64,000 nucleotides of DNA from Salvator merianae. Taxonomy: Eukaryota; Chordata; Lepidosauria; Squamata; Teiidae. Shown here in pieces: positions 34,248 through 44,296 of this stretch. Positions within the stretch are counted from its first letter, which is position 1; each line of letters begins with the position of its first letter. The stretch covers positions 77,171,636 to 77,235,635 of the forward strand of contig QVOM02000042.1 in NCBI GenBank assembly GCA_003586115.2, in the 5' to 3' direction. Position numbers and translations under genes: made by a program. Below the pieces are notes generated by a model. It did no database searches. It was not told the DNA's origin and saw only the letters and a list, made by a program, of their open reading frames with translations.

Positions 34248-35881
34248 TAAGTGCTGTTGACATCATGTATCCAGAAGAATGGTGGGGATGAGGTTAGATT
34301 GCAACTAGGAATTTTACTTTGGTCTTAGTGAGTCATATTTTGGTCTGCTTTATATCAAAATGAAGTTTCAGATTGGGACCCATGCTCTACCCCTACGGCC
34401 ACTGTGGTCCCAAACTGTGAGCCTACAAGAGACAGTAATTTTATGATCTCTTTCCTCTTATTTCTGGAGAAGGAGTGTGCTAATTTGCAGTAACTAAAGG
34501 AATCAAAAGTTGCAGGTAGAGCATTGCAAAAGATTTTAGCCTTTAAAAATAGTTATTTCTGTGGTTTTAACCACTAAAGTCAAAAGGAAATAACATTACA
34601 AATTAAGAAAGCACGTTCACTGATCTTCTGCAACCTCTTGCACACATTTGCAATGGACAACAAATCACAAATTACTGTAATTTGCATAACTCTGTAAATT
34701 GTTATTCCTCAACTAGAAGCGCCATTTTGTCCCTTTTCAAAACAGTCTCCTCTTCTCATTAAACTTGAACTGATGCAGTATTGTAGCTTTCACACTTGGA
34801 AATCTATGGTATTGTATATATGTGCTTATCCAGTATTTCCCTGGGAACTCAACAGGAAGGAAGAGGGTGGGTCAACAGCAAGAAGAGAAAGTTTTCTTAT
34901 TTTATCAAAACCTAAAAATGTAATTCTTGTTCATATTATGCAGTAACCTGAGACACCACTGCAAGGGAACAAGAATGGAGTACCTTGGTGTTTCTGTACT
35001 CTGTAAAGGAACATTTTGGAAACAGTTGCAAGTGCAAGACTACTTGAAGAGCCAAACAAACAGAATAGTAGAGCTTTTTTAAAAAAGAAACTATTTTTAT
35101 ATCAGGTCAGTAGCATTTGCTCCAAACTAGTGAGCCTGGGTTCTGTGGCTCTGTACTGACTGCAAATGTCATGTGACTGATTATGCTAAGGTGGCACACA
35201 TTAAATTGCTACTGTGCCATGAGAATCATGGCATAATTAAAGGCTCTGGGAGCTAAGAATGCCCACCCAGGAAGACACTGCCCACTCTTCTTTTGCATTT
35301 GTTGCTGAACTGCATTCCTTATCGGTAGTTTTTCCCTGTTCTCTGCAGCGGTTGTGACAGCCAGAGGTGGGCTTGTCAATATTTTGGGACTTCTAGGCAA
35401 AGTGTAACTTTGGAAACGTCCAGTAATCTTTACTGAGTGGCAGCTCTTTGCTGTGTGCTTCAAAAAGGAAAAGCATAGACACGTTGATCTACAAAGTGTT
35501 CTGGGTTTTGCATCTTTAATCTACTGGGAAGGGGAAGGGAAAGGAGAATCTTCCAACTAATTAGGGACTCTTTGTCACCTATATGGACTGGAGCATTAAT
35601 CATTCTCGATACAGTGCAGAATCACTTGTCCTCGGATGGTAAACAGGGGCCTGGCAGTACAAGTTGCACCTGTTACTCAAACGATGCCATTTGTGGTGTG
35701 CGCAACACCTCCCCACATTGTCATCTGTGTAATGTTTGTACAAACTGTATGATTTGTGAACGGTTGGGCAATGTTTTCCTGTATCAAAAAATGCAGTGAG
35801 AGTCTACTGCATTTCAGAAGAGGAGCGTAAGATGAGATTAAGTACGAATAGGTCCAAATTCTGCATAACCCTCTTCTCTAG
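34248..35881. other. Intergenic sequence, nothing recognised
   Basis: AT-rich DNA. Small open frames at 35209-35463 and 35572-35799 have no known domain. The plus-strand frame at 35572 is cysteine-rich (CTCYSNDAICGVRN then CHLCNVCTNCMIC), but it has no splice context and I do not call it a gene. Confidence 0.35.
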
Positions 35882-36190
35882 GGGTGTCTCCAGATGTGGA
35901 TTAAAATGCACGATTTTCCTGGGATTATAGTGCTAATGCCACAGGTATCCATGGCGTTCCAGTATAGTCCCAGGATATCAAGATGATATCCTGTAACATC
36001 GCTATCATGAGAAATCTGTCAACGATATCTGGTTTTCTGTAATAGTGATTGCTTACCTCTGTTATTGTTCCTGTTGCAAATATCCATCTGCTAGCCAATA
36101 GTTGGAAATGAAACAAAGAGAAAGGAGCTAGCATACAGGTATTTGCAACAGGAACAGTCATGCAAGGAGCTGGCAGATGGAGGTAAGAGT
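35882..36190. mobile_element. TIR family 4 element, right end unclear
   Basis: GGGTGTCTCCAGATGTGGAT is followed by CGATTTTCCTGGGATTATAG, GATATCCTGTAACATCGCTA and TGAGAAATCTGTCAACGATA, all shared with the copies at 37585 and 49562. The second half folds back on itself through GTTCCTGTTGCAAATAT and its inverse, about 90 bp apart. That fold-back sequence is not shared with the other two copies. The right terminus is not clear. Confidence 0.7.
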
Positions 36191-36202
36191 CTGGAATTAA
36201 TA

Positions 36203-36455
36203 GAATAGAATAGAATCATGGAGTTGGAAAGGATCTCCAGGGTCATCCAGTCCAACTGCTTAATGCAGGATTCACTAAACCATCCCAGACAGATGTCTGT
36301 CCAGCCTCTCCTTGAAGACCTCTAGCAAAGGAGAGCTCACCACCTCCTGTGGCAACCTATTCCATTGACCAATCGCCCTTGGAAAGTTTTTTCTAATATT
36401 TAGTCTGTATCTACTCCCTTGAATTATCTCCTGCTGTCTGGAAGCACCCTAGATT
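36203..36455 (-). mobile_element. CR1 LINE 3' end fragment
   Basis: (TAGAA)n leads into ATCATGGAGTTGGAAAGGAT, CCAGGGTCATCCAGTCCAAC and CCTCCTGTGGCAACCTATTC, the inverse of a CR1 3' end. The text matches the better copy at 62603 almost word for word. The minus-strand end of ORF2 is included, but the fragment is 5'-truncated at about 36455. Confidence 0.85.
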
Positions 36456-36459
36456 GATT

Positions 36460-36560
36460 TCTTTATTATTTGCATTTCTATCCCGCTCTGTACCTGAAGG
36501 TCTCTGGGTGGGTTACAACAATAAAAACAAAGTATAAAATGGACACATTGAAAAGTATAA
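36460..36560 (-). mobile_element. LINE 3' tail fragment (L2-like)
   Basis: TTTATTATTTGCATTTCTAT, CCCGCTCTGTACCTGAAGGT and GGTGGGTTACAACAATAAAA form the inverse of a common squamate LINE tail. It is the same kind as the one ending the L2-like element at 20385. Confidence 0.5.
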
Positions 36561-37584
36561 CAATGTCTGAAAGAGGGGAGGGGAAGCTGTTCATCAGCCA
36601 AAGGCAAGGCTAAATAGGTTTGTGCCTTCGGCTTTGGGAGTATATATGAAAACGTCAGTTCTGCAGAAGCCTTGGATGAGAACCATGGGGTAGGGACCAA
36701 TGTTCATCTTTGCACATGGGAAAGACAACTTTTGGGTTGGGCTGTGAATTAAGTATGCCTTCACTTTTATTTCAGGATGAAAAAAAAACATGATTCAGCT
36801 ACCAAAAGTTTCGGAAATACTGGCCTAGAAATATGTATCATGATCACACAATTACAATTCCCGGAAATTTTTGGGAGGGAGCCAAAACAGTTAAGTAATT
36901 TGAACCTGTTTATTTGTAGTGCGGAAGCTAAGGCATTGGCAAAATTCTCTGGGGGAGGCCATGACAATTAAGCCAACATCCATTCTTTAATTTATTCCCA
37001 TAGGCTTTATAAAAAATTCTGGATTTTAACTCTCCTTAACTGCCGTCTTCCTGACACCATTGCTTATTTTTTAGCTGCTATTGAGAAGGTAACAATCTTA
37101 ATTCTTTCACCACCATCCCACTCCATACATTTAAAACTGCTCAAATACACACTTCCCAATTTACCTTTTGCGTTATTTCTCTGGAGAAATTGTTGAACAA
37201 CAGGGCACAGTAGCATTACTCTGTGGTTAACACATGGGGATCTTTTATTTGCTACATTCCTGATGAAACCCTCAGGCTGGTTTGTGAATCTACTTCAACA
37301 AAGGTAATTTCTCCAGTTACACACCAGCTCAACAGAGGCCAATCAATTAATCACTCCCGTCTTTCTTTAACATCTGTGGGCAAAAAGCTTTATGAATATT
37401 AAATAGTTCATCTCCATGGAACCCTGAGATGCAATGAGGCTGTTTTGTCCCCTTTGTAAGGATGAAGCAAAATGGCTTGCATGACTTGAGCCACAGACTG
37501 CATGCTGTTTGCAAGTGTTTCATTTTAAGATTTTTTTTTTAAACTTTTGATTATATTTCTGTTTTGGTTTATCTGCTAAACAGT
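36561..37584. other. Intergenic sequence, nothing recognised
   Basis: No gene or repeat was recognised in this AT-rich stretch. Confidence 0.4.
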
Positions 37585-37911
37585 GCGTGCCTCCAGATGC
37601 AGGCTAAACCTTGTGATACTTCCGGGAGTATATTGGGAATGCCAGACATGAGCGCGGCATTCTCGGTATAATCCCCAGTTAGTCTGTGGATAACTTGATA
37701 TATCAGTATTACAAGAAATCCAGCAATGATGCCAGGTTTCCCATAATCGTTCCGCTTACCTGGACTTCTGCCAGGATCTTCTGAAATAAAGTCGAATCAT
37801 ATAACTGGAAGTCAGTTAAGTAATAAATAACAAAGGAAGCGGGGTGGGTGCTTGGCTGGCTTTCCAGTTATACGATTCAATTTCATTTCAGCAGCTTCAG
37901 GCAGACATCTA
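37585..37911. mobile_element. TIR family 4 element
   Basis: GTGCCTCCAGATGCAGGCTA is followed by TATTGGGAATGCCAGA, TTACAAGAAATCCAGCAATG and ATGCCAGGTTTCCCATAATC, paralleling the copy at 49562. The right half holds an inverted pair (GAATCATATAACTGGAAG and CTTTCCAGTTATACGATTC) about 60 bp apart, and GTGCTTGGCTGGC, which is shared only with the 49562 copy. The right end is uncertain. Confidence 0.68.
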
Positions 37912-37921
37912 AGGGTACAAA

Positions 37922-38140
37922 GGCTGAGATCAGACACAGCAAAAAAACCTCACCTCTGAGGCGGCTCAGAGGTGTCTTCAAGATGGGATTGTTCACACAC
38001 CAGTCTGCCCCTCCCCCCTCTCATGAATATTCTGTGCTAGAAAGTATGGATGAGAAGGGTTCGGGACATGAGGGTCACATACTACTGTCTCAGAGCCGAT
38101 TCTGAGTGAGGTGCTCCTTCTGTTAAATCTGAACCCAGTC
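37922..38140. mobile_element. TIR family 1 MITE
   Basis: It starts GGCTGAGATCAGACACAGCA and ends with the inverse of GACTGGGTTCAGATTTAACA. The flanks are AAA (37919-37921) and TAA (38141-38143), one change in the 3-bp duplication. Internal blocks CACCAGTCTGCCCCTCCC and TCTGTGCTAGAAAGTATGGA match the other copies. It directly follows the family 4 element. Confidence 0.85.
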
Positions 38141-38272
38141 TAAGGCTACAATTGCTTTTCATATATGCCCATGGGGCAGTAAGACGCAATCGCAGAATCT
38201 TCTTTAGTTCCCACAATGCCTTTTGCTGACTGGAGTCGGCCATTGTGAAGTGGAGACTTGTTAAGGGTCCTT

Positions 38273-38454
38273 GGCCCTTTCTGCTCTTGGCTTTATTCTG
38301 GACTGTATCCCAGAATAGGGACCTGCTATCCACACACTAATGCTGATTATAGCAGGCGCCAGGTGGGACCTGCCATAGCTCAATAGTAGCATGCAGATGG
38401 CAGATCCCTATTCCAAGATATAATCTGGAATAAGGCCAAGTGCAGAAAGGGTCC
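38273..38454. mobile_element. TIR family 2 MITE (palindromic)
   Basis: GGCCCTTTCTGCTCTTGGCT opens and AGTGCAGAAAGGGTCC closes the element. TATCCCAGAATAGGGACCTG on the left pairs with CAGATCCCTATTCCAAGATA on the right. The 182-bp length matches the copy at 13735 (180 bp). Confidence 0.82.
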
Positions 38455-40457
38455 TTGTCTTGTGCCTGAGCTATGGTTCACAGCACTCCCGAGCCAGTGG
38501 GATGAGAGAAAATTCAAACTTGTTATGCAAGTCTGCCTCTAGGCAAATATTTTGTGCTATGAGGACATCAAACCAAGGAGGTTTTCTAGGAATGCTTCTG
38601 GATAATGTGAACTATAGACAGTACATAGTTTGTGCCGTTGCACAGTGAAATATAAACACTACATAGTGTTTGCACAAACATTGTACTATCTGCATATGAC
38701 AAAATTAGGCATGTGTTTTATTTCAGCGCCGAAATTACTCCTTTAATTCTGTTCTCCAAACGTGGACTGTGCTAGGGAGCAAAGGGAAGGTTTAGCACAA
38801 TCTACCCTCATGTTGTGCCTCTCTGGCTTGGGCAATGTGAATCAATCCAAGCTAGTCTGGCTTAGCCTAAACAGATTTGGTGCAGTTCTAATAGTTGAAC
38901 CGGCTGAACCACCAAGCCGGGGAGAGAGCTTGGTGAAATGAAGGGTAGACCACAGCAAAACTTCTTTTTGTTCTCCAGTATAACCCATCCGGGGAACAGG
39001 AAAACAGGGTGGTTCAGCCAGAGGTTCTGATGCACTACACTTGCCTAGACAGACTATGAATCCCACATAGCTATACAATTCGTGTATAGTATGAATGAAC
39101 TCTAGGTCTCTGGCCAGCCGCTGGGGGATCTGAGTGGCCAAATTGCCGGGAGGATAACATGAAAGCAGCTCTCTAGAACAATAAGATGCTTTCTGAATTA
39201 TTGCAAAGCTGTATAGTAAAAAAAAGGCCTACTAGTAGCTGCTTCCATGATGGCTGGTGGTGGAGAGAGCAAAGCAGCAAAAAAGAGGTTTCAGAATAGG
39301 TAAAGCTAATTGTAGACATTGTTAAGGCTGCAGTTCTGTACAAATCACATGAAAACTGAGTGTATGGAATGTAACAGATTATAGACACTGCAGGCAACCC
39401 AGGAGCAAAAGAGGAATGGGGAGCACCCTTAGGCCAGATCCACCTGGCCAATCTGAGCTGTGCCAAAAGCTGTGCAGTGGCTGCCCATCACTGCTCCTAC
39501 CCAGTGCCTGACTTGTTCTTTAGAGCAGAATCCACATCTGGGAATGCTCCTTTTGCACAGTGGAGAAAACCATCCTGAAAAAGGCAACACAGGCCTGGTT
39601 TGCTCCTGCGGTCACCATGCAGAGTGCTGAGAGCCACTGGAGTGACCTTCTTCTGCTTCTGCTGCCTGGACCCATGAGGCAAAGTGCCAAAAATGGCTGA
39701 CTTCCGGGCCCATCTCTGGTGCTTTGTATAACGGGCCCACCTGGAAATTCCAAAGCCAGGGAACTTACATAGGTTGGGATGCTTGGGCCAAGCAGGCAGC
39801 CCTGCTCCCCGCTCCTGGACTGACACAAGTGCTCTGGCCCAGGATTGGACTGCTTCTGCCTCCTTCTGCAGCCTGTGCAGATTTTGCCTGAATCTCTGAG
39901 CAACAGAGTATGGCGAGGTGCTGTCCTTATGAGTCAGCCATTTCTGCAAAATGTTAATTGTATACATGCATCCAGCACGTGATTCCAGAGCTGAAATGCA
40001 CTTTGATGGTTTATTCAGTTAACGCAGTGCATATGCACTTGGGGCTTCCTGATGTGTCCTGTCTGATCATGTAAAGGCAACTTTGGCTGCAGCTGGGTCA
40101 TGCTGCCTGTTCGTCTATGGGCGTTAACTTCTAGACATGCTTCCATTCTGCAGATCTACTGTTTTCAGAAAAAGGCCAGTCTAAAAGTCAAACAAATAAA
40201 TAAAACAATTTGATTTGCTAGGTAGCTATGTATGATATGCTTGGAACTTTCTCCTTAGGGCTAGGCTGAGAAAGAAAAGGTTATTCTTTAACTAGACTTA
40301 TGGGACATAATTTACTAGATTTACTTTAATTTTTCACTCAAGCATTTCCTGTATAATTGGCTATCCTTATCCCACTCAACTTTTAATATGTTTTTAATCA
40401 ATAATATCATTTTAAATCTTATTCTTGCTTTTACTGTTTATTTTTGTAAACCTCTTG
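38455..40457. other. Intergenic sequence, nothing recognised
   Basis: Open frames at 39497-39967 and 39520-39903 overlap on the same strand in different frames and have no recognised domain. No RNA gene or clear repeat is seen. Confidence 0.35.
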
Positions 40458-40999
40458 GGGTGCGGTCTGACATCATAAATTTAATCTGTATCGGAAGAGT
40501 ATGAGGACTGAATTCGTCTTCTGATCATTCCCACATTTGCATTTTAACATGGACTCAATTAGGACTTGCTCGTTCTCACACTGATGTTTTCTGTGCTTGA
40601 CATGGGGAAAACGTACTTTTTCTGCCTCCACCCCTCGCCAAATTCCCCTCCTTGGGCAGTCAGTGATTGGCTGCAGTCCCAGCATTCAAATCTTGACTTC
40701 ACAGGGGCGGGCAAGTCAAGCTCTGCCCTTTTTGGGGGATTCCTGCCCTTTACAAACACTTCTTTAAATTAAAAGAAAAAAGCCTCCTAAACTCCTTGTT
40801 AGATCCTAAACAAGGGATCAAAGCAAGGGGTGGGGAGAAACTGCTTTGGGAGGGTGGCTGGTTGTTTGGGTGTTGTTTTTGTTTTTTTGCTTTTCCACAT
40901 TTTAAAAATAATAAGAATAAAATTTCTCTCATCCCCACAATAAAAAGCCCAAACTGACCCCCCATTCTTCCTTGGCAGCCGGCTTACATGCAGTGTACT

Positions 41000-41044
41000 C
41001 TGTGTGTGTGTGTGTGAGAGAGAGAGAGAGGGAGGGAGGGAGGG
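41000..41044. repeat. (TG)n(AG)n(GGGA)n compound microsatellite
   Basis: Tandem TG, then AG, then GGGA units, inside the long family 3 element. Confidence 0.95.
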
Positions 41045-41137
41045 TGGGGCTATGTTGCAGGGAGCTGGGGCAGAAGACGGGTCAAAGTAGGCATGAGCCT
41101 TTTTGTAGGCTTCCTCTTGCTCTCACTGTCCTGTCTG

Positions 41138-41545
41138 CTCTTCAGACTTGACTACAGCAGTAGCAGCAGTTTCCTCCCTTGTGCAGACGCACACACACAC
41201 ACACACAGCGACAAGCCGGACGGCAAATTTTCTTTCCCTTCTACAGATTTGCACAAGTTCGGAGCTCCGTACAGCAGTAGCAGTGCCTTCCCCCTTTTCT
41301 AGGCATGCAGACTCTAAGCACAAAGAAGGTGAAAGTCCTCCACTTCTGCCTTCTCTGTTCTTGGTGTCTGCATGCGCAGAAAAGAGGGAAGGCGCTGCTA
41401 CTGCTCTACGGAGCTCTGAACTTGCGCAAATCTGTAGAAGGGAAAGAAAACTTGCCGTCCGGCTCGTCCCTGTGTGCGTGTGTGCGTCTGCACACCTAGA
41501 AAGCAAGGAAACTGCTGCTACTGCTTTAGCCAGGTCTGAACATCT
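41138..41545. repeat. Large imperfect palindrome with (AC)n tract
   Basis: The left arm (about 41138-41311) and right arm (about 41366-41545) are inverted copies around a loop of about 54 bp. Matching blocks include GCAGTAGCAGCAGTTTCCT, CGGACGGCAAATTTTCTTTC and TCTACAGATTTGCACAAGTT and their inverses (right arm GAAAGAAAACTTGCCGTCCG). The left arm carries (AC)n at 41190-41208, opposite TGTGTGCGTGTGTGCG in the right arm. A further partial direct copy of the right arm lies at about 41575-41645. The mirrored open frames on both strands come from this symmetry. Confidence 0.9.
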
Positions 41546-41993
41546 ACAGAACTCTAGGCAGCCTCAGCTGGAGGACGGGAAAGAGAAAACTTGCCATCCA
41601 GCTTGTCTCTGCGTGCACGCGTGTGTCTGCATGCCTAGAAAGGAGGAAGTACTGCATTCCCTGCCCACTCATCTCTGCTGACTGCGGTGCCCACCCACCC
41701 CCGAGCATAATGCCCACAACCAGATCTGTCATTGGAAATGGGGATCCTTCCCTCTGCACATTCTCCCAAAAGTACGATCCCTCCCAAATAGTCTCTTCAG
41801 TGGTCTCACATTGCAAAGTAAAGCGTGCTAGCGATCTGGAATGGCTTGAGAACTCATTAAATCCGAATGCAAAGTAGTCCAGATTTCACCAATTTAGTCC
41901 AGAAAAACTACAGAAAGGCAAGATCATGTCGGGCCAGCAGGAACTAAAGATGGCTTGTAAACTGATTAATTGCCATGTCAGAATGCAGCCTTG

Positions 41994-42655
41994 GAGAATT
42001 TTATGGAAAGCGCTATAGAAATGCCTTAAATAAATAAAATAAATTTAGAGTACTGACACTTTTCCGCTGATTATGATATAATAATGAATGTTAGATTGCA
42101 TAAGATTTAGTTGCTTTCTCATTATGATTTGATTATAATTGATTACCATTATTGATTTTCTTCCATAAGCCACCTAAGTAAAATAATTTTCTGAAGACTG
42201 AATCCACAGTCTATTAATCATCGATGAACAAATATCTGACATTGCATCCAGTTGAAGATTTACAACTCCTCCCATCCTGCCCCTCCTTTAAGAGTTCATT
42301 CTATAGAGAACACATAGTTTTAAACTCAAGAGAAATGTCTAGAGAAGTATTTAGACTTCGAATAACACACTGCTCTTTGGTAAGTACAAATGTCCTATTT
42401 AGTGTAAATGAGCATTTAACTTTCTCTTGGGTTCAGAGGTTCAGTTAAACCATTTTAGAATATGGACTTAATTATCTTGCAGTGGGAACAGCGCAGAAGG
42501 GCTTAGAAGTACATTTGTTCTGTTCTGAAGTGCACAACAAACATTTTTTTCTCCATGCCTTTTCTGTGCTACAATTTTGACATGTTAGAATGAAAAAACC
42601 CACCAAATATTTGACCATTCAAATATGGCTTTAAAATTTTAAATGTAGATTAGCA
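41994..42655. other. Intergenic sequence, nothing recognised
   Basis: AT-rich DNA. GGAAAGCGCTATAGAAATGCC near 42005 followed by AAATAAATAAAATAAAT is reminiscent of LINE tails but too short to assign. Confidence 0.35.
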
Positions 42656-43173
42656 GGGCCTGTTCGCACTGAGCAAGAGGAACGTTCCAGGACACTCGCT
42701 GGAACAAACCATTTACACCTGAAAACAGCTCCAGCTGACTAGAAACCTACCAAAGCCCACCTGATGCTCACCTGAAGTCTGCCGGCTGTGGTCAAGAAAA
42801 CTGTAGTCTCCAAGCTGAGATGTGGGATCAGGTGCAGATCAGGAAAGGTGTGTTCACACCACTTCCTAGTGTGGAATGGTGGCAGGGCAGGGACTGTGTG
42901 GCTGTGCAGGTTCCATCAGACTGTTCGGACCCAAGTTCAGACTTTGGGTTCTGGCCCCTGGCAGCTGTTTCAGACCCAAGTCCAGACCCAGCTCCTCTAG
43001 GTCCATACCCAGCTACCTAACTAGTGCATTCCCATTTGCACTGCTCTGCCTACTTGTCAGCTCATGAACTGTTCCAGTGCTCACAAGTGCGAACACTCCT
43101 CATTGTACCTGATCCTGGCAGGCCCGGACCCTGCTAATTAGAAAGTTATACTGTCGTAAGTGCGAACAAGCCC
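42656..43173. mobile_element. TIR transposon, non-autonomous, TSD GCA
   Basis: A 518-bp element with left end GGGCCTGTTCGCACTGAGCA and right end the inverse of GGGCTTGTTCGCACTTACGA. GCA flanks both sides (42653-42655, 43174-43176). The interior has overlapping short frames and no transposase. The GGG ends and 3-bp duplication group it with the other 3-bp-TSD elements in this window. Confidence 0.82.
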
Positions 43174-43329
43174 GCAGTGCAATCCTTAACTAAGTCTACT
43201 TAGAAGTCTACCGCTGAGCTCAGTAGTGTTCACTCCTAGGTAAATGAAGTTGGAATTTCGGTCTAAGCTCTAGAGTGGCCGGATGGAACGGAGGACAGGG
43301 TTCCTGCATCGTCAATAGCTGAACAGAAG

Positions 43330-43520
43330 AGGAGCATTCAAATCAGTTCAGTGACAGAGCAATTGCCTGGGAAGCAGAGGGCCACAGGTCTGATTGCTGT
43401 ATATCCCTGGAAGAAGGGAATGACAGAACATTTTGTATCTGCCAAGAAGACTGCATGGATGTGTCCATGTAATCCCTGGGAGTCCGCCTGACTTAAGGCT
43501 TGCTGAAATTCCCCCTTCAG
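43330..43520 (+). repeat. tRNA-derived SINE with Bov-B-like tail
   Basis: TCAGTGACAGAGCAATTGCC (A-box region) is followed by ACAGGTCTGATTGCTG (decayed B box), CTGGAAGAAGGGAATGACAG, AAGAAGACTGCATGGATGTG and CATGTAATCCCTGGGAGTCC. Apart from its decayed B box it matches the layout of the SINEs at 31508 and 32225. Confidence 0.7.
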
Positions 43521-43997
43521 TGCAGTCAGGTGTAGAAGCTCTGAGTTTTCAATCCTGCCATCCTAACAGTGTTTGCAAGGTAATAGTGCACATTGCTTTG
43601 TTGCGAATGTTGTATTACCTATGTAAGCACACAAGCCTTACTTTCCGCTTTAGCTCTACATTAAAATGAAATCCACTTCTATGCTGCATCAGAAGGGAAC
43701 TCACAACTATAAACACACGTTCAGTGAGCTTGCCCAATTGTCACACCAAAACAACCTACAGCATCTGACATGACGGAAGTAGCTCTGCCTGCCCGTCTTC
43801 ATTTGAAACTCTTCCCTGCCAATGTTCTGATTGGTTCACACAACTTGTCATGCTCTGCCCTTTTACACTTCAGGGCAAATATGCAAATCAAGCCAATGGC
43901 TTTATTTTCTTAGCAGTGCTCCAGGCAGGGAACACTGTCACCCTCAGCTGCCTACTCCATTGAACTCTGATGTCCATAGCCGTAATACTCCTTCCCA
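43521..43997. other. Intergenic sequence, nothing recognised
   Basis: No gene or repeat was recognised. Confidence 0.4.
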
Positions 43998-44049
43998 CAG
44001 AGCACCACCTCTGAATCATCTCTGAGCTGTCTCTGAGGTGCTTTTGTTA
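43998..44049. mobile_element. TIR family 1 fragment
   Basis: AGAGCACCACCTCTGAATCA and GAGCTGTCTCTGAGGTGCTT, then TTGTTAT, match the end portion of family 1 elements. Only about 50 bp remain, followed by a short (TTA)n tract. Confidence 0.5.
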
Positions 44050-44245
44050 TTATTATTATTTACAACGTGTGGATTAATGTGGATTAGGGGCATCATGGTG
44101 TGGTTTCTTTTGAACTACTTTTTAAAAAATCTTGTGTGAAACAGTGTAGGCTATCCTGGGCTCCACAGCCCCTCTCCAGGTAACCTGGCCCATGATGGGC
44201 CAGACTGCTGCTGGAGTGCTCTAAGGGCCAGCTGCTTTATGTGTG

Positions 44246-44296
44246 GCCCAGCCCAGCCCAGCCCAGCCCAGCCCAGCCCAGCCCAGCCCAGCCCAG
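44246..44296. repeat. (GCCCA)n microsatellite
   Basis: Ten tandem GCCCA units. They give mirrored open frames on both strands coding short repeats, which are not genes. Confidence 0.97.

Larger units (their letters stand above)
40458..41990. mobile_element. Long non-autonomous TIR element (family 3), TSD TTG
   Basis: A 1533-bp element. The left end GGGTGCGGTCTGACATCATA and the right end, the inverse of GGCTGCATTCTGACATGGCA, are imperfect TIRs, and TTG flanks both sides (40455-40457, 41991-41993). The first about 300 bp and the last about 290 bp match the element at 50018, for example CAGTCAGTGATTGGCTGCAG and AGTCCAGAAAAACTA. The middle (about 40780-41690) is unrelated and includes microsatellites and a large palindrome. 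The termini resemble those of family 1. No transposase is seen, and its open frames are compositional. Confidence 0.85.

Noticed and set aside
35572..35799. Cysteine-rich 75-codon ORF suggesting a zinc-binding or small secreted protein
   Set aside because: Cysteine spacing does not fit a family I know, there is no signal peptide, and splice or promoter context is lacking.
41138..41545. MicroRNA precursor
   Set aside because: The arms are far longer than a typical precursor and lie inside a transposon. The signal is fold-back DNA.
41148..41681. 177-codon ORF and mirrored 127-codon ORF on the other strand
   Set aside because: Both arise from the two arms of a palindrome with dinucleotide repeats inside a transposon.
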